Shown here piece by piece: positions 1 through 8,406 of a DNA stretch of 33,469 nucleotides. The DNA comes from Pinisolibacter sp040275425. Lineage in GTDB: Bacteria; Pseudomonadota; Alphaproteobacteria; Rhizobiales; Ancalomicrobiaceae. The stretch covers positions 1-33,469 of the forward strand of contig JBEOKB010000260.1 in the NCBI GenBank assembly GCA_040275425.1, given 5' to 3'. The notes below the pieces were generated by a model that did no database searches, was not told the DNA's origin, and saw only the letters and a program-made list of their open reading frames with translations. The first letter of the stretch is position 1. Every line of letters begins with the position of its first letter. The position numbers and the translations under genes were made by a program.

Positions 1-54
1 GCGGGCGCCGATGTCCGTATTCTCTACGGCGGCTCGGTCAAGCCCTCGAACGCC
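1..54 (+). pseudogene. tpiA: tpiA C-terminal fragment (triosephosphate isomerase)
   Basis: Frame 1 reads AGADVRILYGGSVKPSNA, the strongly conserved phosphate-binding loop of triosephosphate isomerase near its C terminus (the YGGSVKPSN motif). After the SNA residues the tpiA-like reading stops abruptly. The following plus-strand frame no longer resembles the family, and the bases become the antisense of folC. The last 30 or so residues of TpiA are absent. Only the fragment inside the window is visible, so the gene upstream may be whole. The abutment to folC is either a genomic rearrangement or a chimeric contig end. The identity of the motif is secure; the reason for its position is not. Confidence 0.7.
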
Positions 55-1048
55 AGGATCGCGACGGGCGAGTTCGGCCAGGGTGGCGGCGATCGCCTCG
101 CCTGCGCCCGCCGTCGAGCCAGAGTTCGGCGCCGGGCGGGGTGAGATCGACCAGCGGGCCGCGATCGAGGCGCTGCATGCGGGCGGGCCAGTCGACCGTG
201 GTCAGACCGCGCGCGAGCACGTCGGCGTCGAGGTCGAAGCCCGCCGCCTCGAGTGTGGCGAGGGCGGTGCCGGCGTTGACGATCTGGTGGGGGCCGAGCA
301 GGCGCGGCGGCGGCAGGTCGACGAGGCCGCGTTCGGAGCGGAAGACGAGGCGACCGTCCTCGAGGGTCGAGGTCCAGTCTCGACCGCCGAGCGCGAGGGG
401 AACGCGGGCGCGGGCGGCGGCGCGCTCCAGCACCTCGACGACTTCGTCGGGCTGGGGGGCGGAGACGACCGGGCGACCGCGCTCGACGATGCCGGCCTTC
501 TCGGTGGCGATGGCGGCCAGCGTCGAGCCGAGGAACTTCTCGTGATCGAGCGAGATCGGGGTGATCACCGAGGCGAGGCGGTTCCGCACGACGTTGGTGG
601 CGTCGAGGCGGCCGCCGAGGCCGACCTCGAGCAGGGTGACGTCGGCCGGGTGCTCGGCGAAGAGCAGGAAGGCGGCGACGGTCGCCAGTTCGAAGAAGGT
701 GACGGGCGCGCCGTCGTTGGCGGCCTCGGCGCGCTCGATCGCGTCGGCGAGCGCCTCGTCGTCGGCGATGCGCCCGGCGACGCGGATGCGTTCCGCGAAG
801 CGGACGAGATGGGGCGAGGTGTAGACGTGGACGCGGTGGCCCGACGCCTCCAGGCAGGCGCGCAGGAAGGCGGTGGTCGAGCCCTTGCCGTTGGTGCCGG
901 CGAGATGGATCACCGGCGGGATCGCCAGATGCGGCGATCCGAGCGCGGCGAGCAAACGGTTCATCCGGTCGAGACCGAAGTCCCAGCCGGCGGGAACCGT
1001 CTTGTGCATTCGGTCGAGGAGGGCGTCGAGCCGGGTCTTCGCGGGCAC
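38..1048 (-). CDS. folC: Folylpolyglutamate synthase / dihydrofolate synthase, 3' end disrupted
   Basis: Bifunctional FolC adds glutamate to dihydropteroate and to folates, using ATP, in the cytoplasm. The visible part (336 codons before a stop) carries the Mur-ligase P-loop HLAGTNGKGST at about residues 48-58, plus YTSPHL and the LLEVGLGGRLDATN segment. Full-length FolC is about 430 residues. At about position 108-112 the conserved LDGAHNP motif is reduced to LDGG and the frame changes. The next frame restores plausible FolC sequence (AGAGEAIAATLAELARRD) down to about position 57, where a tpiA fragment begins. The in-frame ORF therefore ends in nonsense residues. The start is GTG at 1048, preceded by a GGAGGGGG ribosome site, 17 bases after accD. 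The family assignment is firm; the gene as read is probably non-functional or mis-assembled. Confidence 0.85.
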   Translation of the reverse strand: MPAKTRLDALLDRMHKTVPAGWDFGLDRMNRLLAALGSPHLAIPPVIHLAGTNGKGSTTAFLRACLEASGHRVHVYTSPHLVRFAERIRVAGRIADDEALADAIERAEAANDGAPVTFFELATVAAFLLFAEHPADVTLLEVGLGGRLDATNVVRNRLASVITPISLDHEKFLGSTLAAIATEKAGIVERGRPVVSAPQPDEVVEVLERAAARARVPLALGGRDWTSTLEDGRLVFRSERGLVDLPPPRLLGPHQIVNAGTALATLEAAGFDLDADVLARGLTTVDWPARMQRLDRGPLVDLTPPGAELWLDGGRRRGDRRHPGRTRPSRSWRSRA

Positions 1049-1065
1049 CGCCCCCTCCGTTCGGC

Positions 1066-1959
1066 TCAGGCGGCGGCCACGGGGACGACGGCGCCGGAGG
1101 ACTGCGGCCGCGCCTTCTTCATGAAGACGTGGGCGAGGCGGGAGATGGTGGCGCGGATCTCGTGGCGGTGGATCACCATGTCGACCATGCCGTGATCGAG
1201 CAGGTATTCCGAGCGCTGGAAGCCCTCGGGCAACTTCTCGCGGATGGTCTGCTCGATCACGCGTGGCCCGGCGAAGCCGATCAGCGCGCCCGGTTCGGCG
1301 ATGTGGACGTCGCCGAGCATGGCGTAGGAGGCGGTGACGCCGCCGGTGGTCGGGTTGGTCAGCACCACGAAATAGGGGAGCTTCGCGTTGCGCAGGGCCT
1401 GAACCGCGACGGTGGTGCGGGGCATCTGCATCAGCGACAGGATGCCCTCCTGCATGCGGGCGCCACCGGAGGCGACGAACAGCACGAAGGGGGTGCCGCG
1501 ATCACGCGCTGTGGTCAGGCCGGTGACGATCGCCTCACCCGCCGCCATGCCGAGCGAACCGCCCATGAAGTCGAAGTCCTGCACCGCCGCCGTCACCGGC
1601 AGGCCGTCGAGCGTGCCGTAGCCGACCTGGACGGCGTCGTCCTTGCCGGTCTTGGCGCGGGCGTCCTTGATGCGGTCCGAATAGCGGCGCTCGTCGCGGA
1701 ACTTGAGCGGGTCGGGCGTCACCGTCGGCAAGGCGATCGGGGTCCATTCGCCGCGATCGAACAGGGTGTCGAGGCGGCCCTTGGCGGGCATGCGCATGTG
1801 ATAGCCCGAGGCGGGCACCACGTACTGATTGGCCTCGAGATCGCGATGGAACACCATCTCACCGGTCTCGGGACACTTGATCCAGAGATTGTCGGGGACC
1901 TCCTTCTTGGTGAGGAGGCTCTTGATCTTGGGGCGAACGACGTTGGTGAGCCAGTTCAC
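1066..1959 (-). CDS. accD: Acetyl-CoA carboxylase carboxyltransferase subunit beta
   Basis: AccD (297 aa) is the beta half of the carboxyltransferase that moves carboxyl from carboxybiotin to acetyl-CoA, giving malonyl-CoA for fatty acid synthesis. It works as an alpha2-beta2 complex with AccA, which is not in this window. The crotonase-fold core is clear: GGSLGMAAGEAIVTG, VASGGARMQEG and NPTTGGVTASYAMLGDVHIAEPGALIGFAGPRVI. The N terminus, where E. coli AccD has a four-cysteine zinc ribbon, has only Cys29 (LWIKCPETGEMVFHRDLE). To my knowledge loss of this ribbon is usual in alphaproteobacterial AccD, so it is not a defect. The gene lies between trpA and folC in the usual order for this class. 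Confidence 0.96.
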   Translation of the reverse strand: MNWLTNVVRPKIKSLLTKKEVPDNLWIKCPETGEMVFHRDLEANQYVVPASGYHMRMPAKGRLDTLFDRGEWTPIALPTVTPDPLKFRDERRYSDRIKDARAKTGKDDAVQVGYGTLDGLPVTAAVQDFDFMGGSLGMAAGEAIVTGLTTARDRGTPFVLFVASGGARMQEGILSLMQMPRTTVAVQALRNAKLPYFVVLTNPTTGGVTASYAMLGDVHIAEPGALIGFAGPRVIEQTIREKLPEGFQRSEYLLDHGMVDMVIHRHEIRATISRLAHVFMKKARPQSSGAVVPVAAA

Positions 1960-2005
1960 TGGGCTTCTCCATCACTGGACGGGGCGAGGCCCGCGTCCGA
2001 ACAAC

Positions 2006-2845
2006 TCACTCGGCGGCAGCGGCGCGCGACGAGCGCACACCGGAGGCCAGATCCTCGACCAGGGCGACGACCGAGGAGACGGTCTTCGCCGTGGCACGGC
2101 CGGCATCGAGGCTGCCTGCGATCGTCGAGACGATCGCCGAGCCGACCACGACGCCGTCGGCGGCGGCGCCGATCGCGCGGGCGGTGGCGGCGTCGCGCAC
2201 GCCGAAGCCGACCGCGACCGGCAGGTCGGTGTGGCGCTTGATGCGCGCGACCGCGCCGCCGACCAGATCGGCGTTCGGCACCGCCGCACCGGTGATGCCG
2301 GTGATCGATACGTAATAGACGAAACCGGAGGTGTTCGCGAGAACGGTCGGCAGACGGTGATCGTCGGTGGTGGGCGTGGCCAGACGGATGAAGTTGAGGC
2401 CCGCGGCCAGCGCCGGGATGCACAGCTCGTCGTCGGCCTCGGGCGGCAGATCGACGACGATGAGGCCGTCGACCCCGGCGGCCTTCGCGTCGGCGAGGAA
2501 GCGATCGGGGCCGTAGACGTAGACGGGATTGTAGTAGCCCATCAGCACGATCGGCGTGTCGGCGTCGGTCGCGCGGAAGGCGCGGACGAGCTCGATGGTC
2601 TTCGCCAGGGTCATGCCGGAATGCAGCGCGCGAAGGCCCGCGGCCTGGATCGCCGGGCCGTCGGCCATCGGATCGGAGAAGGGCATGCCGATCTCGATCA
2701 CGTCGGCGCCGGCCTTCGGCAGGGCCTTCAGGATGTCGAGCGAGGCGGCGAAGTCGGGATCGCCGCCCATGACGAAGGTGACGAGCGCGGGGCGACCCTG
2801 CGCCGCGAGGGCCGCGAAGCGGCGGGAGATGCGGGTTTCGGTCAT
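2006..2845 (-). CDS. trpA: Tryptophan synthase alpha subunit
   Basis: TrpA (279 aa) cleaves indole-3-glycerol phosphate to indole and glyceraldehyde 3-phosphate, passing indole to TrpB through the tunnel of the alpha2-beta2 complex. The TIM-barrel signature VIEIGMPFSDPMADGPAIQ is present; Glu51 and Asp62 correspond to catalytic Glu49 and Asp60 of E. coli. The phosphate-binding end (VGFGVRDAATARAIGAAADGVVVGSAIV) is intact. Length is normal for the family. The gene begins 7 bases after the trpB stop, so the two are co-translated, and it is followed by accD after 46 bases. Confidence 0.97.
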   Translation of the reverse strand: MTETRISRRFAALAAQGRPALVTFVMGGDPDFAASLDILKALPKAGADVIEIGMPFSDPMADGPAIQAAGLRALHSGMTLAKTIELVRAFRATDADTPIVLMGYYNPVYVYGPDRFLADAKAAGVDGLIVVDLPPEADDELCIPALAAGLNFIRLATPTTDDHRLPTVLANTSGFVYYVSITGITGAAVPNADLVGGAVARIKRHTDLPVAVGFGVRDAATARAIGAAADGVVVGSAIVSTIAGSLDAGRATAKTVSSVVALVEDLASGVRSSRAAAAE

Positions 2846-2852
2846 CGGATCC

Positions 2853-4087
<1,235 letters not shown>

Positions 4088-4091
<4 letters not shown>

Positions 4092-4801
4092 GACTTGCGT
4101 CCTCGATTGGGCTGGCGAGCGCCGTCGGCCTCGCTGGATGGCGACCCTCGGCGCCGGTCGGCGTCGCGGGCCGCGTCGATGAAGGCGCGAATGCGCGCGG
4201 GGTCCTTCACGCCGGGGGCGCTCTCGACCCCCGACGAGACGTCGATCCGCCCGACGCCGGTCACCGCGATCGCCTCGGCGACGTTCTCCGGGTTCAGGCC
4301 TCCCGATAGCATGATCGGGCGACCCGGGTCGAGGTCGCGCACGAGGCGCCAGTCGAAGGCGAGGCCGTTGCCGCCGGGCAGGGCGTCGGGCGTCCTCGGC
4401 GGCTTGGCGTCGAACAGGATCGCGGCGACGTGGGGAACGTAGGCCGGAACCACGGCGAGATCGGCGGCCTCGGCCACGGCGAGCGCCTTCATCACCGGGA
4501 GCCGCGTGCGCGCGGCGACCGCGGCGACGCGCTCGGGGCTCTCGTGGCCGTGGAGCTGGAGGAGATCGGGGGCGAGACGAGCGGCGATGGCGTCGAGGCT
4601 CGCGTCGTCGGCGTCGACGACCAGGGCGACGATCCTCGCCCGGCCGCGCGCGGGGGCGGCGAGGGCGATCGCCTCGTCGAGGGAGACGTTGCGCGGGCTC
4701 CTGGGGAAGAAGACGAAGCCGATCATGTCGGCGCCGGCCTCGAGCGCGGCGGCCACCGCCTCGGGGGTCTTCAGGCCGCAGATCTTCACGTCGAGGCTCA
4801 T
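4088..4801 (-). CDS. trpF: Phosphoribosylanthranilate isomerase
   Basis: TrpF (237 aa) performs the Amadori rearrangement of phosphoribosylanthranilate to CdRP, the third step from chorismate towards tryptophan. The catalytic pair is visible: Cys8 in VKICGL, and the aspartate in GRIDVSSGVESAPGVKD. LLQLHGHESPE and LSGGLNPENV match the barrel strands of the family. The last 20 or so residues (RRRGSPSSEADGARQPNRGR) are a charged extension without family support. It is the first gene of a minus-strand run trpF-trpB-trpA-accD-folC. The 229 bases before it, shared with divergent coaBC, hold no leader peptide or attenuator that I recognise. Confidence 0.95.
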
Positions 4802-5030
4802 GCCGGGCTGCCCTGCTGGTCTTCGGCCGCGCGTGGGCCGCGCGAGGGCGGATCACTGCCACGGGACGGGGCGGGAGTCCAGAAGCGCGGCGGAAAAGCG
4901 GGGTCGCGGGCGAGGCGGGGCGGGGCGGTGTTCACCGTGGCGCGAGGGTCGCGTGGCGGGGACGGGCCGGTCCTGATAGGGTGCGCGGCGACGGCGGCCG
5001 GCATCGGGCCGCGCAGCGAGAGATCCGACC

Positions 5031-6248
5031 ATGCTCGCCGGAAAACGCATTCTTCTCGTCATCGGCGGCGGCATCGCCGCCTACAAGTGCCTCGATCTCA
5101 TTCGGCGGCTGCGCGAGCGCGGCGGGCGGGTGCGGGTGGTGATGACCGAGGCGGCGAAGCAGTTCGTGACGCCGTTGACGGTCGGGGCGCTCAGCGAGGA
5201 CCGGGTCTATTCGGATCTGTTCGATCTGACGGCGGAGAGCGAGATCGGCCACATCCGGCTGTCGCGCGAGGCCGATCTCGTGGTGGTGGCGCCGGCGACG
5301 GCGGATCTCCTGGCCAAGGCGGCGAACGGGCTGGCCAACGATCTCGCCTCCAACGTGCTGCTGGCGACCGACAAGCCGGTGCTGGCTGCGCCGGCGATGA
5401 ACCCGCGCATGTGGGGGCATCCGGCGACGCGGCGCAACGTGGCGCAGCTCGTGGCCGACGGGATGCGCCTCATCGGGCCGAACGTCGGCGAGATGGCCGA
5501 GCGCGGCGAATTCGGCGCCGGGCGCATGGCCGAGCCGATGGAGATCCTCGCGGCGATCGAGGCGTTCTTCGCCGAGGCGGCGCGGCCGAAGCCGCTGGCG
5601 GGACGGCGGGTGGTGGTGACGGCCGGGCCGACGCACGAGCCGATCGATCCGGTGCGCTACATCGCCAATCGTTCGTCGGGAAAGCAGGGTTTCGCGCTGG
5701 CGACGGCTCTGGCGGCGGCGGGGGCGGAGGTGACGCTGGTGGCGGGGCCGGTCGGGCTCGCCGATCCCGAGGGGGTGACGGTCCGGCGGGTGGAGACGGC
5801 GCGCGAGATGCTCGAGGCGGTCGAGGCGGTGCTGCCGGTCGACGTGGCGGTGATGGCGGCGGCGGTGGCGGACTGGCGGGTGGCCTCGGAGGCGTCGGAG
5901 AAGATCAAGAAGGACGGCAAGGGCGTGCCGACGCTCGCCTTCGTCGAGAATCCGGACATTCTGGCCACGGTCGGGCGTCATTCGACGCTGAGGCCGCGGC
6001 TGGTGATCGGGTTCGCGGCGGAGACGGAGAACCTTCTGGCCAATGCCCGCTCCAAGCTCGAGCGCAAGGGCGCCGATCTGATCGTCGCCAACGACGTGTC
6101 GCCGGAGACCGGCATCATGGGCGGGGATCGCAACACGGTGCGCATCGTCGAGGCGAGCGGGATCAGCGACTGGCCCGATCTGCCCAAGGCGGCGGTGGCC
6201 GCGAGACTGGTCGATCTGGTGATCGAGCGGCTCGCTCGGGGCGGTTGA
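5031..6248 (+). CDS. coaBC: Phosphopantothenoylcysteine decarboxylase / phosphopantothenate-cysteine ligase
   Basis: CoaBC (405 aa) joins cysteine to 4'-phosphopantothenate (C-terminal CoaB, CTP-dependent) and decarboxylates the product (N-terminal flavin-binding CoaC), two steps of coenzyme A synthesis. CoaC motifs are present: GGGIAAYK, His74 in GHIRLSREAD, and PAMNPRMW with Asn124. CoaB motifs are VTAGPTHEPIDPVRYIANRSSGKQG, the lysine segment SEKIKKDG and VGFAAETENL. The E. coli loop carrying Cys158 (ACGDxGPGRM) reads AERGEFGAGRM here, with Arg at that place. I believe this loop varies in alphaproteobacteria. The gene is divergent from trpF. Confidence 0.95.
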   Translation: MLAGKRILLVIGGGIAAYKCLDLIRRLRERGGRVRVVMTEAAKQFVTPLTVGALSEDRVYSDLFDLTAESEIGHIRLSREADLVVVAPATADLLAKAANGLANDLASNVLLATDKPVLAAPAMNPRMWGHPATRRNVAQLVADGMRLIGPNVGEMAERGEFGAGRMAEPMEILAAIEAFFAEAARPKPLAGRRVVVTAGPTHEPIDPVRYIANRSSGKQGFALATALAAAGAEVTLVAGPVGLADPEGVTVRRVETAREMLEAVEAVLPVDVAVMAAAVADWRVASEASEKIKKDGKGVPTLAFVENPDILATVGRHSTLRPRLVIGFAAETENLLANARSKLERKGADLIVANDVSPETGIMGGDRNTVRIVEASGISDWPDLPKAAVAARLVDLVIERLARGG

Positions 6249-6375
6249 GGACGGCGCGCTCGTCGCCGTCGGCGGCACGCGCGGAGGGTCGCTTTGTCGG
6301 CTACGACATAGTATCGTCGCGCTCGCGCCTCAGGGTGCGTCCCGCGACGTCCATCCCCTCCGTTCGGAGTTTCTC

Positions 6376-6993
6376 ATGGGTCAACCCAAGAAGCGTGCGC
6401 CCGTCGCCGATCTGCGGCACAAGGTCCTCGACGAGGTGCGCTTTCTGCGCAACTGGCTCGACAAGCCCTTGATGACCGGGGCGGTGGCGCCGTCGAGCCC
6501 GCAACTGGCGCGGCTGATGGCTTCTCACGTCGATCCGGCGGTGCCGGGGATGGTGGTGGAACTGGGGCCGGGAACCGGCGTGGTCACCCAGGCGCTGATC
6601 GATCGCGGCATCGCGGGCGAGCGGATCGCGGCGATCGAGTACAATCACGACTTCTGCATGCTGCTGCGCCAGCGCTACCCGGGCGTCCATTTCGTGCACG
6701 GCGACGCCTACCGCATGGCCCATTCGATCGAGCCGCTGATCGACGGCAGCGCGACGCCGCTGGCGGCGGTGGTGTCGAGCCTGCCGCTGTTCACCAAGCC
6801 GTTGCCGGAACGGCTGCGGCTGCTCAACGAATCGCTCGATCTGATGCCGCCGGGCGCGCCGTTCATCCAGTTCTCCTATGCGCTGGTGCCGCCGATCCCG
6901 CACGGGGCGGGACGGTTCGAAATCGAACGGACCGGCTGGGTGATGCGCAATCTGCCGCCGGCGCGGGTGTGGATCTATCGCCGTCCGGCGTGA
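6376..6993 (+). CDS. pmtA: Phospholipid N-methyltransferase, PmtA family
   Basis: This 205-residue class I SAM-dependent methyltransferase has the SAM loop VVELGPGTGVVTQAL (residues 60-74), the acidic strand AAIEYNHDFC, and a motif IV region VVSSLPLFTKPLPERLRLL. In the rhizobial PmtA family a similar SGLPLLN stretch follows. PmtA methylates phosphatidylethanolamine stepwise to phosphatidylcholine at the inner membrane face. The N-terminal amphipathic helix (residues 12-33) would suit membrane attachment. A GGAG site lies 6 bases before the ATG. The related rRNA adenine dimethylase fold is the main alternative, but the length and motif IV favour PmtA. It sits just upstream of pyrF. Confidence 0.75.
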   Translation: MGQPKKRAPVADLRHKVLDEVRFLRNWLDKPLMTGAVAPSSPQLARLMASHVDPAVPGMVVELGPGTGVVTQALIDRGIAGERIAAIEYNHDFCMLLRQRYPGVHFVHGDAYRMAHSIEPLIDGSATPLAAVVSSLPLFTKPLPERLRLLNESLDLMPPGAPFIQFSYALVPPIPHGAGRFEIERTGWVMRNLPPARVWIYRRPA

Positions 6994-7062
6994 TCGGCGC
7001 CCTTGGAATCCCGTCGCGGGAGGCGCTATGAACGACGAGGTCACCGTCTCGGAGTTCTCGTC

Positions 7063-7779
7063 ATGCCCTTCGTCGCCGCTCATCCCCGCGATCGTCTGAT
7101 CCTCGGTCTCGACGTGCCCACGGTCGCCGACGCGGAACGCGTGGTCGCGGAGACGCGCGGGGCGGTCGGGGTCTACAAGATCGGCTATCGGTTGGTGTTC
7201 GCCGGCGGGCTCGGCCTGGTGGAGCGGCTGGTGAAGGACGGCGAGAAGGTCTTCCTCGACGTCAAACTGCTCGACATCGACAACACCGTCGCCGAAGGGA
7301 TCGAATCGATCCTGAAGCTCGGGGTCGACTGGGTGACGCTGCACGCCTATCCGAAGGCGATGCGGGCGGCGGTGGCGGCGCGCGAGGCGGCGGGCGCCGG
7401 GACGACGAAGCTCCTCGGCGTCACCGTGCTGACATCGATGGACGACGGCGATCTGAAGGCGGCCGGCTACGGCATGGCGGTCGCCGATCTGGTCGAGGCG
7501 CGGGCGCGCGACGCGGCGGCGGCGGGGATGGACGGCATCGTCTGTTCGGCGGCGGAGGCGGCGCGGCTGAGGGCGGCGGTCGGGCCGGATCTGGTGCTGG
7601 TGACGCCGGGGGTGCGGCCTGCCGGAGCCGACGCCGGCGACCAGAAACGCGTGACGACACCTGCAGAGGCGATCGCCGCCGGGGCCGATCTTCTGGTGGT
7701 GGCGCGGCCTATACTCTCGGCCCCCGATCGTAGAGCCGCAGCTTCTCGCATCGTCGAGGAGATCTCTCGGGCGCTCTGA
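7063..7779 (+). CDS. pyrF: Orotidine 5'-phosphate decarboxylase
   Basis: PyrF (238 aa) decarboxylates OMP to UMP, the last step of de novo pyrimidine synthesis. The catalytic charge network DxKxxD is present as Asp66-Lys68-Asp71 in LDVKLLDIDNTV, with Asp17 in GLDVP. The phosphate-gripping end is VTPGVRPAGADAGDQKRVTTP and LLVVARPI. I use the ATG at 7063, with GGAG 8 bases before it. The in-frame ATG at 7003 would add 20 basic residues that do not match the family. The gene is followed by 321 bases of AT-rich non-coding DNA before the acetate genes. Confidence 0.95.
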   Translation: MPFVAAHPRDRLILGLDVPTVADAERVVAETRGAVGVYKIGYRLVFAGGLGLVERLVKDGEKVFLDVKLLDIDNTVAEGIESILKLGVDWVTLHAYPKAMRAAVAAREAAGAGTTKLLGVTVLTSMDDGDLKAAGYGMAVADLVEARARDAAAAGMDGIVCSAAEAARLRAAVGPDLVLVTPGVRPAGADAGDQKRVTTPAEAIAAGADLLVVARPILSAPDRRAAASRIVEEISRAL

Positions 7780-8100
7780 AATATTCTTATTGTAGAGATA
7801 CATGTTTGGAGTGCGGTGCAACATCGCTTTATCGCACTGCGATATTACGAAATTGTGGATGGTTATCTGATTCTTAAGTAGCTATACGAAGGGCGGGGTA
7901 TCGCGAAAGATTGCCAAAAGGCAAATTTCCGCCATGGCGGCTCGCTTCAGGGGGCGAGTCCGTTCGTGCCCGGGGGGAGACCGGCACAAGCCGCGACGAA
8001 GCCGTTCCGTGTTCACCGATGTTCGGTGAGGCGGTCGGTACGACGTCGTGTCTGGTTCGGATCTTCCCGCCTCAGATAAGACGTTCAGGGAGGTATCCAC
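7780..8100 (+). promoter_or_regulatory. AT-rich intergenic leader of the acetate permease operon
   Basis: No gene is seen in these 321 bases. The first 110 (7780-7890) are far richer in A and T than the surroundings and contain an inverted repeat, AGTGCG at about 7811 and CGCACT at about 7830, plus ATCGC repeats between. It is the likely promoter and control region of the DUF485-actP operon. I could not settle a -35/-10 pair. A strong ribosome site AGGGAGG precedes the GTG at 8101. A MucR- or CRP-type regulator is possible but only inferred from AT content and function. Confidence 0.45.
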
Positions 8101-8406
8101 GTGAGTACCGACATCGCCGCCAAGGTGCGGTCCAACCCCAAGTTCGCCGAGCTGGTGAGAAAGCGGAACGGCCTCGCGCTGACGCTGACCATCGCCATGC
8201 TCGTCATCTATTTCGGCTTCATCCTCCTCGTCGGCTACGCCAAGCCGTTCCTGGCGACGCCGATCGGTGCCAACCTGATGACGTTCGGCGTGCCGATCGG
8301 CATCGGCGTCATCGTCGGTGCCTTCATTCTGACCGGCATCTACGTGCTGCGCGCCAACGCCGAGTTCGACACGCTGACCCGCGAGATCGTCGAGGAGACC
8401 AAGTGA
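8101..8406 (+). CDS. DUF485 inner-membrane protein (YjcH-like)
   Basis: A 101-residue protein with two membrane helices, at about residues 25-46 and 58-84, and a short charged C-terminal tail. This is the DUF485/YjcH family, which is almost always encoded directly before ActP-type acetate/sodium symporters; its exact role in uptake is unknown. The start is GTG with the ribosome site AGGGAGG 7 bases upstream. The stop TGA overlaps the actP ATG by one base, so the two proteins are made together, probably as partners in the membrane. Confidence 0.9.
   Translation: MSTDIAAKVRSNPKFAELVRKRNGLALTLTIAMLVIYFGFILLVGYAKPFLATPIGANLMTFGVPIGIGVIVGAFILTGIYVLRANAEFDTLTREIVEETK

Noticed and set aside
11..1195. 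A long plus-strand open frame of 394 codons across folC
   Set aside because: It is the antisense shadow of folC and accD: Gly/Arg/Glu-rich composition with no domain, while the minus strand carries clear family motifs.
1066..1959. AccD as inactive because the zinc-ribbon cysteines are missing
   Set aside because: To my knowledge this loss is normal in alphaproteobacterial AccD, and the catalytic core is complete.
4802..5030. A trp leader peptide or attenuator before trpF
   Set aside because: No run of Trp codons and no paired alternative hairpins were found in the 229 bases.
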